64,000 nt of DNA from Gonium pectorale (GCA_001584585.1 LSYV01000047.1:72934-136933), one strand, 5' to 3'. Shown: positions 1-13,207, counted from the first letter of the stretch. The notes: a model not told the origin generated them from the sequence alone. Made by a program: numbers and translations.

Positions 1-1195
1 ACTTGGTGTGCCGAAGTTACCCTGCCTCGCAACGCCGACGTAGCTTCGCGCGCTCCAACTCATGCCATCAGTCCCCCATTCCCCCACCCAAACCGACCCC
101 TGGGACAGCAGTTTGGCAACAGGCACGGTCATAGGCCGCTCCAAAGCTCCATCCGCTCCCGTGCCCTCCCCGCTCCCCGCTCACCTACAGCGCCACCCCG
201 ATGCTGCCGCCCACGGGCTGCACAGCGTCCACCACTCGAAAGTCCAGGCAGGAAGTCAGCGCAGGCCGATGCTGCCACGGTGGAGGTTGCAAGGCGCCAG
301 GCCTTCGCCAAACCCGTACCGCCGTACACCTGTGTGATGATAACATCGCTCGGCCTGAGGAGGAGAGGACATACGTTGTCAGAGCAAGTTAGATTCAAGG
401 CCTTAGGGCGCGGGGACGTAAGACGTAAGTGCGGGAGTGCGTTAGCCGGGAAAGCCTACGCCGCCCTGGCCGTGGCGACGAGTGCAGATGCAGCTGCGCT
501 GCCCACAAGCCCAGTACATCGTTAGATGCATTCACTTACACGTGAAGGACGGGCGGTCAAACCCATCACCAGCCGTACATGCTGTGAGTGTGCGGCATCG
601 GCCCAGATGACAGTTGCAGATAAGCGCACGACGCTGTGCGTTATCCTCGCCTTACTTTCCCAACACGACGCTCGGACCACCGTCCTTCGTTCGCCTCCTC
701 GAACACGCCACCGGTACCGGGAGGCGCCTTTGAGGGCTGGGCCAGCTCTAGCGCGAGCGCGTACCCCTCCACCCGCCCTCCGCGCCGGCGATCGAGCTGT
801 CCTGGTGCTGTCCCTCGGGGCCGCAGCAACAAAACTGCACAGTAGGGATGGAGGAGTCAGACAACATCGGGGTGGGGCGGAGCGCCGAAAGGGTTGGAAT
901 ACGGCTGCAGCCAAGAACGCTGCAAAATGAAAGGTGCGGGGTACATTCTGGTTAGCTATGCTCCCGATTTTCCCTTTGCATTCCCAACGGATTCTAATAA
1001 AATGAGGCTGCGCCGAACACACAGGTTCGCTATCCCTCACAGCCGCCCTTGGCACCTCCGCAGCCCAGCTGCAACAGAGCGTCCAGCTGCCCCTCCGCCT
1101 GAGCCTGCCCCTTCGCCCAGTCACCCCGTCGCCCCTTCAGCCCCACGCAAGCATCCCCTCATCCATTGCACCGACCTACAGGCTGTCTGGGAACT

Positions 1196-1215
1196 NNNNN
1201 NNNNNNNNNNNNNNN
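1196..1215. other. Assembly gap (20 N)
   Basis: Twenty consecutive N. The gap touches the start of a dispersed repeat copy, so it was probably caused by the repeat. Confidence 0.99.
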
Positions 1216-1330
1216 AGCGGGGTAGAGACGAGGACCATAACCCGCTGCCCCACCCCAATATTCGCAATTCGTCCATGGCTCCCCGGCTTTGACGGACGTG
1301 TAACCTTTAACCTGCATTGCACCGACCGAG
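1216..1330 (+). repeat. Diverged copy of a dispersed repeat (R1)
   Basis: Starts with AGCGGGGTAGAGACG, which recurs exactly at about 13217. The two copies also share a block ending in GACGTGTAACCT about 75 bases further on. Between the blocks they have diverged. The family is not identified. The left end is lost in the adjacent gap. Confidence 0.5.
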
Positions 1331-2601
1331 GGGACGGCTAACCACCGTACATTGAACATGGGACCGTGTTCGGCTTGTATCACCACGCCCCTGCAGCCAG
1401 CTCCCCTGCTGATCCCCGCACAGCGAGCTTCCCTGGAAGCGCCAGCGCCATCGCTCGCCTGCCCTGACAAAACCATGCCGGCACGTCCTACAGCCCACCC
1501 CACAACCCACAACCATCCACACGCCTACCCATCCACGCACCTACAGCATACCTCTGTCCCAGGCCTTGAAGGCGCCCGGGGGGGCAGAGGCGGCTGTGGT
1601 CGGTGGCCTGCACAGGATGCCCCGGAGAGTCCAGGGGGCAGAGCCGTGAGGGGGGAGGGAATCCCAAAAGAGGACCCCGAGCGTGGCTGCAGAAGCCCAG
1701 CTTCCTGCGCCAGCGTAGCTACCTTGCAAGCCATGCAATCGGAGACAATGCCGCGCTCGAGTGAGGCGCCTTGCCATCCGCTTCATTCCTCATGACCACC
1801 AAGCTCCCAAAGCTGGACGGGTGGCAGACGCCCCCGGCGGCCATCCTTTTCGGCTGTCATGAAGCTTCTCACGCTAACCTGCCGTAACGGTTGTTGTTGT
1901 TGTCGAGGACGTGATTGGATTGCATCGAGTGATGCAAGCTCGAAAACTTTCTTGAATATCTCGAATATTGGACTGATCTCTGGCATCAAAATCCCATGTC
2001 CTGTCAAGTCCGTATGATGTGTTTATGCGTATGTGCTAGGGGTGTCCTTCCGGGTGTGCTGTTGTACTACAGCCGTAAACGGATGAGAATGCTTACATCC
2101 TTATTACACACAGACACTTTACGCATGAAGCAGGGCACGTCTTAGGTTCGAAACTGCAGAAATGATGTGAAACAAGCCGCAGGGCGCGCGAGCGAACCAG
2201 CACGGTGACACGTTGACCCCCCCCCTACGGCAGACTTCGGGAGAGCACCCAGACCACAAAAGTAATGGCTAGAACCGAGGCCAAATGCAACCCTGACACA
2301 GGCCGCCCCTCACGCCGAGTGCGCTGGCCACATCCCCTTCCACCGTCTCACGGACTGTTCGTCATCAATACGATGGAAACCCGCACACATATGGGGGCGG
2401 TGGCGCTTGCACCGCCGCCAGACTGTGCACCGCAATGCCGGTCTCGACACGCGTGCCCGACCCCAAGGCCATGACCGGCGGGCTTCTCCTATCCGGCCGT
2501 TAAGCTGCATGCAGAGCCACTCCGCTGCGGACGGAACCAAATACCTCGCATGCCGAATGCGTTCTACCAAAGCGCCGTACACATAGCATGCGCCCAGCAG
2601 C

Positions 2602-3225
2602 TTACCCGTAGAGGCGCTCGAATCCGCCCAGCAGTGCTCCACCCCGTCGCACAGTCCGCACCACGTCCCGCCCTGGCCCAGATCGCCTGTCAGCGGTGCG
2701 TCGGTGCCCCCTCGACGCCCACTCCTCGGCCGCAGTCCCCATCAGCCGGCGTAGCTCGCGCAGGAGCCGCTGCGCCTCCGCTGCCGCCACGCGCCCCGCC
2801 AGCTTCACCGCCCCATCGTCGAAGGCAGGGTTGTGCGGCCGCCAGCTGACCGTATCCACCTGCGGGGCGACAGCGCAGGGGGGACCCGTTGACGGATCTG
2901 GATGGGACCGAATCCAGCTTGCAAGCGCGTCGCGGGCCCGGCGCGATCTACTGACTTTGTAGGGCAATGAGCCTCCTCCGCCTCCGCTGCTGGTCTTGCT
3001 CCCGGGTGCGGTGGCGTTGTCGCCTTGGTCGTCGTCGGAGCGCAGGCTCGACTGGTCCATGCGGAATTCCAGGGAGGGTTGCTGGCGCGGCTCGGGGCCA
3101 GGCGTCTGGGGCAGAGGCTGGGCAGAGGGACGGTGGGCAGTGGTTGCGACGGTGGTAGTGGCGGCAGCAGTGGACTGGGCGCTGGTCCGGAGGTGCGCTG
3201 CATGAGGGGTGCCTGCATGAGAGGT
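2602..3225 (-). CDS. Possible hypothetical protein (terminal exon or short gene)
   Basis: An open minus-strand frame ends at 2602. It could begin at a splice acceptor before 3225 or at an ATG at 3060 (start MDQSSLRSDDDQG, 152 aa). The upstream part is Thr/Ala/Pro-rich. The later part has a Gly run, a basic patch and an amphipathic helical stretch (VAAAEAQRLLRELRRLMG). No family is recognised and no upstream exon could be joined with confidence. The composition resembles real coding sequence more than neighbouring shadow frames do, but this is weak. It may also be a pseudogene. Confidence 0.3.
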   Translation of the reverse strand, partial: TSHAGTPHAAHLRTSAQSTAAATTTVATTAHRPSAQPLPQTPGPEPRQQPSLEFRMDQSSLRSDDDQGDNATAPGSKTSSGGGGGSLPYKVSRSRRARDALASWIRSHPDPSTGPPCAVAPQVDTVSWRPHNPAFDDGAVKLAGRVAAAEAQRLLRELRRLMGTAAEEWASRGHRRTADRRSGPGRDVVRTVRRGGALLGGFERLYG

Positions 3226-4726
3226 AGCCTGGAGATTCGATTCATACACATTTTGCAAGCGCTGGCCTCCGTGTGTTTTATCCCGCTTTCGCCCTCGTAT
3301 GCCACAATGCAATTACGTCAGATCTTGGTCTTTTTGATTGGTATTCTTTGCTCGGCCGCTTGCATACATCTCAGTAAGCTCCGCCTGCCTTCTGGCCCTA
3401 ACGAAGCTTTCGCGGTCGTCCCCCTGGTGGCATATGCCCTTGGTGCCCTTGGTACGGCAAGGGCATATGCACTATGCAATGATTATTATCCATGCTAATT
3501 AGGCTATCATCCTCGAGTGCCGCGCCGCTGGATTCTCCGTGTGGCTCCCCAATTGCAGTGTTTCCTTTCTTCGTGTTAAAGATAATGACGCCGGGCTCGT
3601 CGTTCCTTGCACGGCAAGCAGGTTGGCGGAAGTGGAAGGGGGTATCCCTAGCTTGCCCACTTTGCACTGTGGGCATGCAGTTCGGACGGGGACGGATTTA
3701 CACGCGCAACCTTCGCGTCTGGGCAGCTGGGTCAGAAGGGTCAGGAAGGATGGATCACTATGACAGCACACGGGCTGTCTCCGGCAGGCGCCAAGATGCC
3801 GGCCCGGTAAACTTGCATGGTGGTGTACGGCAGCTCTTACTGCCCTATGACGGGATAGCGTTGCTAGTGTTGTGAAGCCCGATGCCTCAAGAATAGCCGG
3901 GTCCGTCTGCTCGCTTATCTCCCTCGCCCGCCATGCCTTGCACCAAGGCGCCCCATCAAGCGTCGCATCATCGGGTGTATGTCTTTGTGGAGGTGGCTAT
4001 CCTGTTTCTGCTTTGTGTTATTAGCGCGCTCGTGATCGTGTGGCCCCCCTCGTGGATGTCCGTACACTTCCCGTACGCCCGCGCTTTGCAGTCCTGTCTC
4101 TCTCCCCACTTTTGCCCCAATGCGCCGCACTGATGGGACCTTATGTCTAGGAATTCCTAGGCTTCTGGTCCCTGCACCTCAGTGGACCTGCTCGCCTGCT
4201 TACTTGTCCCTCCTGCACTTGCGTTCCAACGACGTATATCATAATCGTACCGGGGCAGTCATCACTCTCATGTCTCAATATCAATTCAGGTGCAGCGTCG
4301 CTGAAAGGAAGTGGAAGGGGCGCATCCCAAGCCTTTAGAGACACACCGGATCGGGAACACGTGGTATGGAGTTCGGGTACGAGGGATGGGGGTCGGCGGG
4401 AACTTGCACGTGACGTGTCGGACTGGATGTCAGACTTCGTCCCCGACTTGCCCTCAGACACAACTTTGTGCAAAAGCGCACTTTCGCGTGTCCTATGCAC
4501 ATGAAATATACCCCAAACAAGGCGGCCCATGTACCTTGTGCGACTGCTGGCTTCCTGCGTCGATCCATGCATGCTGAAGAACCCACATCTGCCGTGAGCA
4601 TCATATCGGTGGATTATAATACGCAGACCGATTACCTGAAGTTTGAAACAGAACTCGGATTTTCTGCCGCGGCACCTATGCCATTTCACTGATTTAGGAT
4701 ACTGCAGCAAGCATGAGCCGCATGCT
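3226..4726. other. Intergenic region upstream of the first sulfotransferase-like gene
   Basis: No gene is supported. It contains a perfect hairpin at 3430-3470 and presumably the promoter and 5' UTR of the gene starting at 4727. No clear TATA element was picked out. Confidence 0.5.
3430..3470. repeat. Perfect 13-bp inverted repeat (hairpin)
   Basis: GCATATGCCCTTG (3430-3442) and its exact reverse complement (3458-3470) surround a 15-base loop. No U-run follows and no gene ends beside it. It could be a small transposon relic or a structured RNA element. Confidence 0.7.
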
Positions 4727-7019
4727 ATGAGCTGTTCATGGCGGTTAGCGACAGCCGCCCTCGTTGCGCTTCTCGTTGTCGCCTTTGCCTCGCCGTGCAG
4801 CGCGGAGGGCCCTGGCAGCGCTGTGAATGCCTTGTTCTCCCGGAAGGTCGAACTCTATCGGGACTCTCTCCCCGAACAGCTGCGGCGGAATGCCACAGGC
4901 GCGGCACTCGCGCAGCACCTGCGACCGGCGCTGCGCTTCCTTTGCTTCGAGAGCTGGCTACAAATACTTACACATGGCTTCGTGGTGCCTGAGCTGGGCT
5001 CGCTCTTCGAAGGAGAGGTGGCGTTGCTCTTCGGGAACATCACCTACATCCAGGAGCACAAGCAGGACGTGTCGTTTGAGCTGTCCCTGCACATGCTCCT
5101 TGCGACGCTCAATGCTTTTGATCCTTTACGATACACGTCGATCTTGACGGCATACCCAATCAGCCGCCGTGTGGTCATGGCGCTTGTGCTGGAGCGCTAC
5201 CTGCAGACAGGAGGCTTCACCGACAACGAGGCGCAGATTATTATCGACGTCAGCCGCCGCCTGTATGCGCTGCATAAGCAGGCGGCGCGGACCAAGCGAA
5301 TAATTGAGTTCTTCCACGTGTCAAAGTCGGGTGGTACGACCTTCTGCCAGTTGGGCCGCTTGAACGGCTGCAAGACGGAGAGCTTTAACATCACGAGCAA
5401 CTGCCTGATCTCGTACTTCAGGTGAGATGCACCTACATCTACAGGACCAACTGGGCTCCCATTTGCGCAGCTCTCCTTGCGAGCCGGCAGTGCCACCAGG
5501 CTGCAAGATCCATCATGCCGCCGTGCATGTGAGACGCAATGCCATGCGCACGTGCAGGGATGCACCGCGATGGACCCAGCCGGGGGCGCTCGGGAATCTC
5601 AGCCAGACCCTCGGCGACCCATGGTGCGCACGATTTGGCCGCCAGTACACGCAGCGCTGGCACTGCCGGTCCAGGCGACAGCACTTGACCAAAAACAGGT
5701 GTGGCGTGGTACGGGTTCGGTACCGTAGTGGCACTGCACCGTGACGCCACACAATAGACCTGGTGCCCCCTGCCGTTCATGTTGCGGTTGATGCTTCTTC
5801 GACTTTGGCCGCAGTGCTGCTTACACTTGCTCACCGTGTTGCCACAATTTTGCAACTCCAGGTTCAATTTCTACTCCAATGAGTTGGTTATGCACGACCA
5901 CAACCGCTCCTGGATTGGCGTGCACCCATGCCGCGAGTTCCTCAACGTGGTCATCTTCCGTGAGCCTGAGGCGCGCGTGATCAGCCACATGCAGGTGCGC
6001 TGCCGGCGAGCTCGCACATGGCTGTTATGCTCCATGTCAACTACCATCTTACCTAAGCCTGCCCCGACCTTGTGACCAATACCTTACTCACCTACGGCCC
6101 GCGCCTTTCCGGTTCTGTTTCCCCACAACAGAACATCCTTAAGGAGTACGTCAAGTACTACACCACCTACAACGGCTCCTTCTGGTCGGCCTTCGACCCC
6201 GCATCACCCGACCAGTGGCGCGCGCTGGCTGTGCCGGTGTTCGACAATTATGTGGTGCGCTCCCTGCTGGGCGGCCAAATGTACAACATGCCATACGGCT
6301 CGGTCAACGAGACGCACCTGCTGGCTGCGAAGGTGATCACCATGCAGTTCGAGGTGCTGCTCAGCCTTAGCCCACAGGCGCGAGAGCTGACGCAAGACAT
6401 ATTTGGCCTGGGCCTGGGTTGGCAGTTCGATCTGCGCCACGTGCATGTGCGCGCCACACAGCAGCGCGCCGTACACGTGTTTACGCCCGCCGTCATGGAG
6501 GCGGTGCGCGCCGGCCGGCAACTCGACCAGCGTTTATACGAGTTCGCGCTTGTGTTGCAAATGCTGGACGCCATTACGTTTGGCGTGGCGCGGGAGCTGG
6601 CGGGCATCGGCGTGGCAGGTGTAGCAGGTGTAGAAGGCACAGTAGGTAGGGAGCTGGCGGTGACGACGACGAGGACGGGCCCAGCGTCAGTGGCGGGCGT
6701 TAGACGGCCGCGGCGGACGTGTGGCTATGTAGGGGTGCGGCAGCGGCCTGGGTTGCGGCCACCGCCGCCACCGCCCGCTTCACCGGGGCTAGCCATCGAT
6801 GTGAAGGTGCCTGGCGTCGACGGGCAGTGGCAGCGGGTGCCGGTAGAGGGGCTGGGTACGGCAGTCATTGCGGGCGGCCGCTGGTTCAACGGTATCTTCT
6901 ATGCCAACGCCACTGTGGCAGAGGAAGCGGCGATCACAGCGGCAAAAGCGGCTGCATGGGCGGCCGCTGCGGCGGCAGCGGAGGCGCAGGCGGCGGACGG
7001 CGTTGCAACGACTGGGTGA
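4727..7019 (+). CDS. Secreted or Golgi P-loop sulfotransferase-like protein, 571 aa
   Basis: Exons 4727-5421, 5862-5994 and 6132-7019; all junctions keep frame. The chosen ATG gives a clear signal peptide (MSCSWRLATAALVALLVV, then ASPCSA). Around residue 199 the motif FHVSKSGGTTFC fits the 5'-phosphosulfate P-loop of PAPS-dependent sulfotransferases. About residues 264-276, FREPEARVISHM fits the 3'-phosphate site (R-x-x-R-x-x-S pattern). Family knowledge would place it in the secretory pathway, sulfating glycans or glycoproteins; the acceptor is unknown. A 36-kb-distant gene on the other strand (41663-46254) is a clear paralogue. The C-terminal quarter is low complexity, with a run of six Pro and an Ala-rich end (WAAAAAAAEAQA) that the paralogue lacks. 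Activity has not been shown, so 'sulfotransferase-like' is the safe name. Confidence 0.85.
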
Positions 7020-8186
7020 AGTCTGTCCCTGTTGGACGTATTCACTAGGAACGCCGGTAACTGTCCGGCGCGCGGGGGGAATCGATGATTCTCAAATTTG
7101 TCCCGGCCTTGTGCACTTGCAAAGGGGTGACGTCTCGCCCTACTCATGGCCATATGTAGACCTGGTGCGCTTGTTTTGACGCGTGCTAGGATCAACGCAT
7201 GAGGACAATCAATTAGCAAAGTACAGATGGTATCCTTGCAAACCTGACTTCCTAGTCAAGAGCGTCGGAGGGCTGCTAAACCTGTCCCGAACGCCGATCA
7301 GCTATGTAGGCTTTAATTTTGCTCCGTAATGTCTAACGGCACTGCCCAACTTCCTGATGCCGGCTGAAAACGCTGAATCAGTTTGGGGTTCAGAGCGGGA
7401 GCCGTCCATAAACGCGTGTACGTATGAGGATTGGGAGGATGAAGTAGTAGGCGGGGTTTGGGTCAAACGCTTCAGTCGTTGCGACCTTGATTGCATTGGG
7501 GGCGGAGCTGAGAATCGAGGTCTCGCCGGTAACGTGTGTGTGCTGTTGCGTGAAAAAAGAGAAATCTGCAGAGAAAGCGGGTGCGTGCTGATATGTGTAT
7601 ACTGTGCATGTGGACGGAGCGTCGCGCAGAAAACCTTCATACAGGTAATTGCGGTCTTCCTTTCGTGCACCGCTTTGCTTCTTGGAATGGGTCACGCGTA
7701 TGCCCTATCGTGGCTTTGTGGGCGGCAGCCAGTCAGGCCAGATGTGATACGGTCCATGAGGTCCTGACCAGCTTGGTATCTTCCTCATTAGGCAAGGTAG
7801 GGTATTTGCAGCAAACACATTGCGGCTGTTGGCGAGCAGGTGCTTGGCTCGGGTTGACCCCGGCACTTTGAGGGAACCTCGTTTCAGAGAGCCGGTAGCA
7901 CGTAGGCCCTGCCCTGCGTGCTCCTAAGACGCCCACACATTGACACCGCTCCCGCACACCCGCCGACGCGACAGCAACATGCCTGGGATGTTCACAAATG
8001 CTTGGGCGTGCCTGACAATCTGTGTTCGTGCCATATCGCATTCAAGTAGAGTATTATAAGATCTGGTTATTTGCCGGACTGGGGGACGTACAACTAGGGT
8101 TGCAAACGAAAAAGCGGAGAGACAAGAAGTACACTTCATTCATGTGTGGTCAGTAATTTTTATATACGGGTGTAGACTACCCGGTA
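7020..8186. other. Intergenic region
   Basis: Lies between the sulfotransferase-like gene and the first tandem-family gene, both on the plus strand. No open frame has coding character. A TATATA sequence at 8161-8166 lies only about 20 bases before the next ATG, too close to be a convincing TATA box for it. Confidence 0.5.
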
Positions 8187-10225
8187 ATGGCGCCCTGGCG
8201 CCGAGAGTCGCCACCGGCGAGCGGTGGCGATGCTGCCAACGGAGCCTCGATCGCACGGAGCTTCGCAGCTATGAGCTGCGCTCGTGACAGCTGGATGAAG
8301 AAAGAACCTAGCGCAGGTAGGTTAGTCAACAAGACCATCTACCGCTGTCGGCTGATCCCTGAGTTACCATTTCTTCTACAGGGAATAACATGAATGCTGA
8401 TCCTGGGTGCTCAGCCCAAGATAAAGAACCGAATGCATCTCCTCACCAGATGCCGGCGCTCAAGCCTCTCAACTACAGCCTGCCGCCAGAGATGTTGCCT
8501 AGGCCAAGCGTTGCTGCACCGAGCTCGACTGAGGTGCAGCTCGCCCTCTGGCAGCGCCAGGTCGAGCGCAGCCACGCAGCGGCCGTGGCAGCCGACGAAC
8601 AGCAGCAGGATGTAGCCCTGACTGGTGCCGAGCTGTCGCCCGACGGGTCCGCGTCGGCGGGCATCCTATCGTCCGAGCCCCCGGAGGGTGACCGTGAACC
8701 CCGGCTCGTGCTGCCTGCGCTTGAATCACTCATCGAGCTGCGTCGCCAGCGCCTCAACCGCCACACATCTTTGGCACAGAGCTCACGCCAGCTGCGATGC
8801 TTACAGGAGGCCGAATCTCATATCGACGCCGGCAAGCGGGGCTCTACTGAGTTGGGCATGGTGGCCAGTGCTTCTTGTGATACCCTGCACCGCAACTCGT
8901 CAGCGTCCCACAAGGTGCTCCCCACCTCCCGGAGCCAGCCGCCGCCACCCCTCCAATCGGCCACCTCGGCGCCGCAGCCCTCCGACAGCCGTTCTCCAAC
9001 GAGCCCGCACGTTGCGAGCGGCCCTGCCCCGCTGCCATCCAAGGCTTCACCCCCCAGCCTACGGTCCTTCAGCCAGTTCCTAGGGCCGTGGCGGGCAAGC
9101 CGAAGGTGGAATGGCGGCGATGCTGCCCAGTCGGCCTCGCCGCCCGCCCCAGTTCCTCCCATGGTGCCTGCTGGCTCGGCTGCCGCAACTGCCGACAGTG
9201 CCGCCGCCCTGCCTCCGCCGGTGGATGGCGACGGCGACGGGGATGATTCGTTCCTTCCGTCGCGCTCTGCGGTGTCCTTTACCGCCGGGTGCAGTGCGTT
9301 ACGGCTCGCGGCTCTGCAGCCGCGGCCACCTGCTGCGGCGTTGGCACCTCAGTCTGCAACAGCGGGAGGGGCTCTGGATCAGGTGATCAGGCCCATCCGT
9401 CCCCGGTCCAGGCCGATATCGGCCAATCGCCTAACGTGTTTCTCGCCGCGCCCCGGCCGCCGCACCAGTCAGCCCGATATTGCCGCCACCGACAGCGGCA
9501 CGTACGATGCGGCGCCCAGCGACGTCGCCAACAGGGAGGATGAACTGGATTGCCTGATAGACCCTTCGGCAGGGCAATCGTGGCGCCGCATGGCGTTTCG
9601 GCCGTCATTCGAACAGGTGGAGCGGATGCAGCGCGGCAGCAGCTACGTCGCTTCGCAACTCAGCCGCAGCAGCGACCGGCGGCTGGCAAGGGCAGCTCTG
9701 CCATCACAATCGCCGCCGGAGCCACGCTGCGAGCCACCGAGCCGGGACGAGGTTCCGGGCATCGGGCCGCAGGCGATGCCCCTCTGGCTCAGCAGCACGG
9801 CGTCGGCCAGTGGGCTCAGTGCTCCTGCTCCAAGCAGCAGCGGTGCACTGCGGAGCTCCGTTGAGGAACGGGACAGACAGGAGAGCCCGGTGCGCGCACC
9901 ATGGTGCCTGCCACAGCACGGACAGCACCTTGGGGCATCAGCGGGCGCTGGCCTGAGCAGCACAAGGAGCGGCTCTACGGGTGGGCTGGGGGCCATGCGC
10001 CGGAATAGCGTCACGCATATTCGCGGAGGAGGCTTTGCCGGCGGCGTCGCAGCAATCACTGGTAGCAAGGCAGTGACGCGTCCAGACATGGACGACAAGT
10101 ATGAGGACCTGTGCGTGAGCGGGAGCCGCCGCAGCTTCACGATCGACCGGGCGGCCGACGTGAGCATGCAGGCCCCCGCCGAACCGCAGTGCGAGGGGCT
10201 GCCCCTTACCGGCGCGGATGCCTAG
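8187..10225 (+). CDS. Tandem disordered-protein family, member A, 657 aa
   Basis: Exons 8187-8316 and 8382-10225, joined by a 65-base phase-1 intron; unspliced reading stops at once. Function is unknown and I recognise no domain. The N terminus (MAPWRRESPPASGG, then SFAAM..ARDSWMK) is shared with the genes at 16699 and 21250. Exon 2 carries the family motifs in order: EVQLALWQR (residues 94-102), RLVLPALESLIELRRQRL, RPFSQFxG (here SFSQFLGPWR), SPRPGRRTSQ, PGIGPQAMPLWLSS and MRRNSVTHIRGGGFAGGV, ending in GADA. The linkers are Ser/Pro/Ala-rich and probably disordered. It lacks the ALQQWRxWRRLAGPLS block of the other two. RRNS- and SRRSF-type sites would suit basophilic kinases (inference). No signal peptide or membrane segment is seen. 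Confidence 0.85.
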
Positions 10226-13207
10226 CTGAGCGTTCAACTTAACATCCCGTGCGTGCGGGCACAGGCGGGGGGATGAAGAGGTTGGGCTTGCGACGGTTCA
10301 AATAATAAGGCTGTTGGGCCGCAAGGCTTGGCATGCTCCTGCGTCCGGGTGGGTGCCCTGCCATCCAACGTAAAGTATCGATGGTGTGGTGCATTGACGA
10401 GGTTTCTTCGGGAAGCGGAATCCATGTGATTGATGGCATATCTTTAGAAAGAGGGCCACCCGCTAGCGCACAGGTATCGAGGGCGTGGCGGCCATGCAGG
10501 CCTGCCTGTGCACGTCGTAGTCATGTGCATCGCCGCTAAATGCCGCTGCGTCGCCCTTCATACGGCTCAGGCGCAGTCGTGCAGAGAGCTCCACAGAAGT
10601 GCAACGATGAGATGAATAGGTGGCGTGGTGGGGCTAGGGTTATGGCATTTGTAGGAGGAGGGGTGCTTGTGTGATGTTTCCGTGTCTGCACCATGCCTGC
10701 ATGCCTGCAATCGCACACGACCTCTGGCGCACCCGGTGAGGGTGTCGGCAAACTCAGCTCCAAACTTTGTGTGATTGTGCCGGGTGCTTGCGGGCACGCA
10801 CGCCCCTTTCACACAGGCAGCGCACATACTTCGCGTGTGCGGGACGGACGGGAGCGCGTGGGGGGGGGCGGGGAAATGGGCTCGCGATGCATGACGCTGC
10901 GCTGGCTGTTGCACGACTGGTGGACCACGAAGCCAAGGACCGTAGGATGTAGGTATCTGAGGTGCCTGCGAGCAGGCAATGGATAGCTCAGCTCCTGGCA
11001 TGCATGAGCTGGGCCTCCTTCCCTGCGCGAGTTGCGGACCAACAAGATTGCGCGGGACAGGCACAGCTGGACACATGCATCTGTGCAGGTATGTCCCTGC
11101 CTTTATCTGTGTGGGCCTCGGGCAGCAGGTCGGCGTAAAGTAGCTGAATGTGGCAGCAAAATAAGCAGTCAGAGCATACACAGACGCCCATGGTTGTCCC
11201 GGCCGGACGGCCAGCCTTAACCCTGTGTGCCTACGCATACGCCCGACATGAATGGGGCCCGGGTCACCTGCCCATTTAAGTTCGTGGCCTTGCTGATGAG
11301 CATTCAATTTAAGTGGCATTGGGGCGTTCCGCCGATCTTTGTTCGATTCGATTCACCGCGATGCGAAGCATCCGATTATGCGGCGGCACGGGATGACAAG
11401 GTTGGCACATTCCGAATGGCGCTTATCTTTTCTTGATGCTCGCTGTCCGGAGACGCTACTGCCATGCCTTGAAGGTTGCCGTATGTGCTCTGTTTGCACT
11501 CGCATGCACGCGCGCTTTGCCCATGTGCGGCAGCTATGTTGCTGCTCGTTGTGCTTATTGGCACACATGTACTAGCTCCAATTTGCTCGATATTTGCAGC
11601 TTGCGAGCAGCGTAGGTCCTTGTTGCGATTTACGGCTTTGTATGAAGAAACATTCGCATTTGGCAGGTAGACCAGGCTTCTGCGTGGAGTCGAGAGCGGC
11701 AGGTCTGCATGGCAAGTTGTGGGCAGCATAGGTTGTGGACCGCGCTTTACGGCTTTGTATGTAGTATAAGGTTGGATTCATGGTCATCGGCGCCTACGCC
11801 ATTGCATCGTGTTGTTGTGTTGCTTGCTGAGCCTTATTCAAGGTTGCTGGGCGTGCCGTCATGCTGTGGAGGGCGAGCATCCTCTGAGAGCAGCCGTGTT
11901 CGTGCAGCTTACATGGGTAGATGCAAGTGCCCTGGGCGCGCCAAGTTCAGTATTGTTGCAAGCCGAAGCGGGTGCGTCGTGTCAGCGTCAGGATGTCCCG
12001 ATCCTCCAACTGCGTGTTTGTGTGCAGACGGTCTGGGCACAGCGCTATTAGCACAGGTGCTTGATTGCGTGTCATGGGCTGGGCTTGGGTCCCATGTCCA
12101 AACCCTAAATCCCTGTAGACCCAAGAATTTTCATGGGTGAAGGGGTGAAGCACTAAAACTGGATGCTTGCACCAGTGATGAGTGCTTCTTGGCTGCGGCA
12201 CCAGTATGTCTCCCTGCCTTTACAGCAGGTACACGCTGTTGCCCGTTTCCGTGTCTGTGCTTGGCCACTCGCTGGTAACAGGGACACCCATCTGCCCCGG
12301 GAATAACGAGCTTGTCGCGTGTGCAAGGGATGTTAGAAGATGAACACCACGTTGATTTGAGTGCAGTGCTTACAATCGGTTACGTGATGAATACGGGACT
12401 TCGCGCGCTTGTCCTAACATGATGCGGTTTTGGACTGACATTGACCTTATGTACAAGGTCGGTGCATTCCTTGCCTCAGTTCACAATCTACGCAAATGTG
12501 TCATGTGCTAGGTTGCGCTTGTCTTTTACGGGTTCTGAGCCCTATGGCTGATCAGAGCTCTGAAGGGTGTTTTGCCCTCTCTGCTATGGCGGGTAAGGAG
12601 CCAATCGGCTCGTGTCTCTTGCAACCCCTCTCTGTGGAACCTGTAATCTGTATCTGTATTGGGCCGGCGGTGACAATACGATGGGCTCTCCCACTTGGTG
12701 CTCTGAGGTGAGGCCTGCTGGGTTCACATGAAGTCGTCCGAAAACACGAGCTGAGTCGCCAATGTGCACGTCTGTGGGGTACTTCGTGGGCGAGTTGCTC
12801 TGATGTCTGCCCGGACCGATACCAACATGGCTGCTGCAGGCCGTCCACTGCATTGCGCTGGGTCGCCAGCGAAGTGGCATCCTGTGATGGCGCAGACGCC
12901 GGCGCACCCACCGCACTGGCGCGTCATACTTATGCTGATCAACGTAACTTCTTGGGCGAAGCCCCCTGGGATCCGTCCGTCCGTGCGCACCAACTGCACT
13001 CCTGCAATAAAATGCACATTACCCACATTACCGGGTGGTCAATCCCTTGCCCAAGGGTGCTCGTCAAGCCTCTTTCCCTCCGTGACGCCTGCATGCGTGT
13101 TTAGCTCCCACCTGCCTGTCACAGCCTGTACACATTGTACGGGACTGCGCCCTTTTCCAAGCTTCTATGAAGCTTTAACCCCTACTTGTCATGTCTTATT
13201 TCCATGC

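Larger units (their letters stand above)
1..2601. other. Non-coding or unassigned left flank
   Basis: I see no convincing gene here. Open frames on both strands are short, start at random and have no consistent splice partners. The stretch contains a 20-base gap (1196-1215) and one copy of a dispersed repeat just after it. A gene cut by the left edge of the window cannot be excluded. Confidence 0.5.

Noticed and set aside
129..398. Minus-strand frame with IITQVYGGTG, faintly like the start of lamin-tail-type domains
   Set aside because: Only a few residues agree, the rest does not follow, and no flanking exons can be joined.
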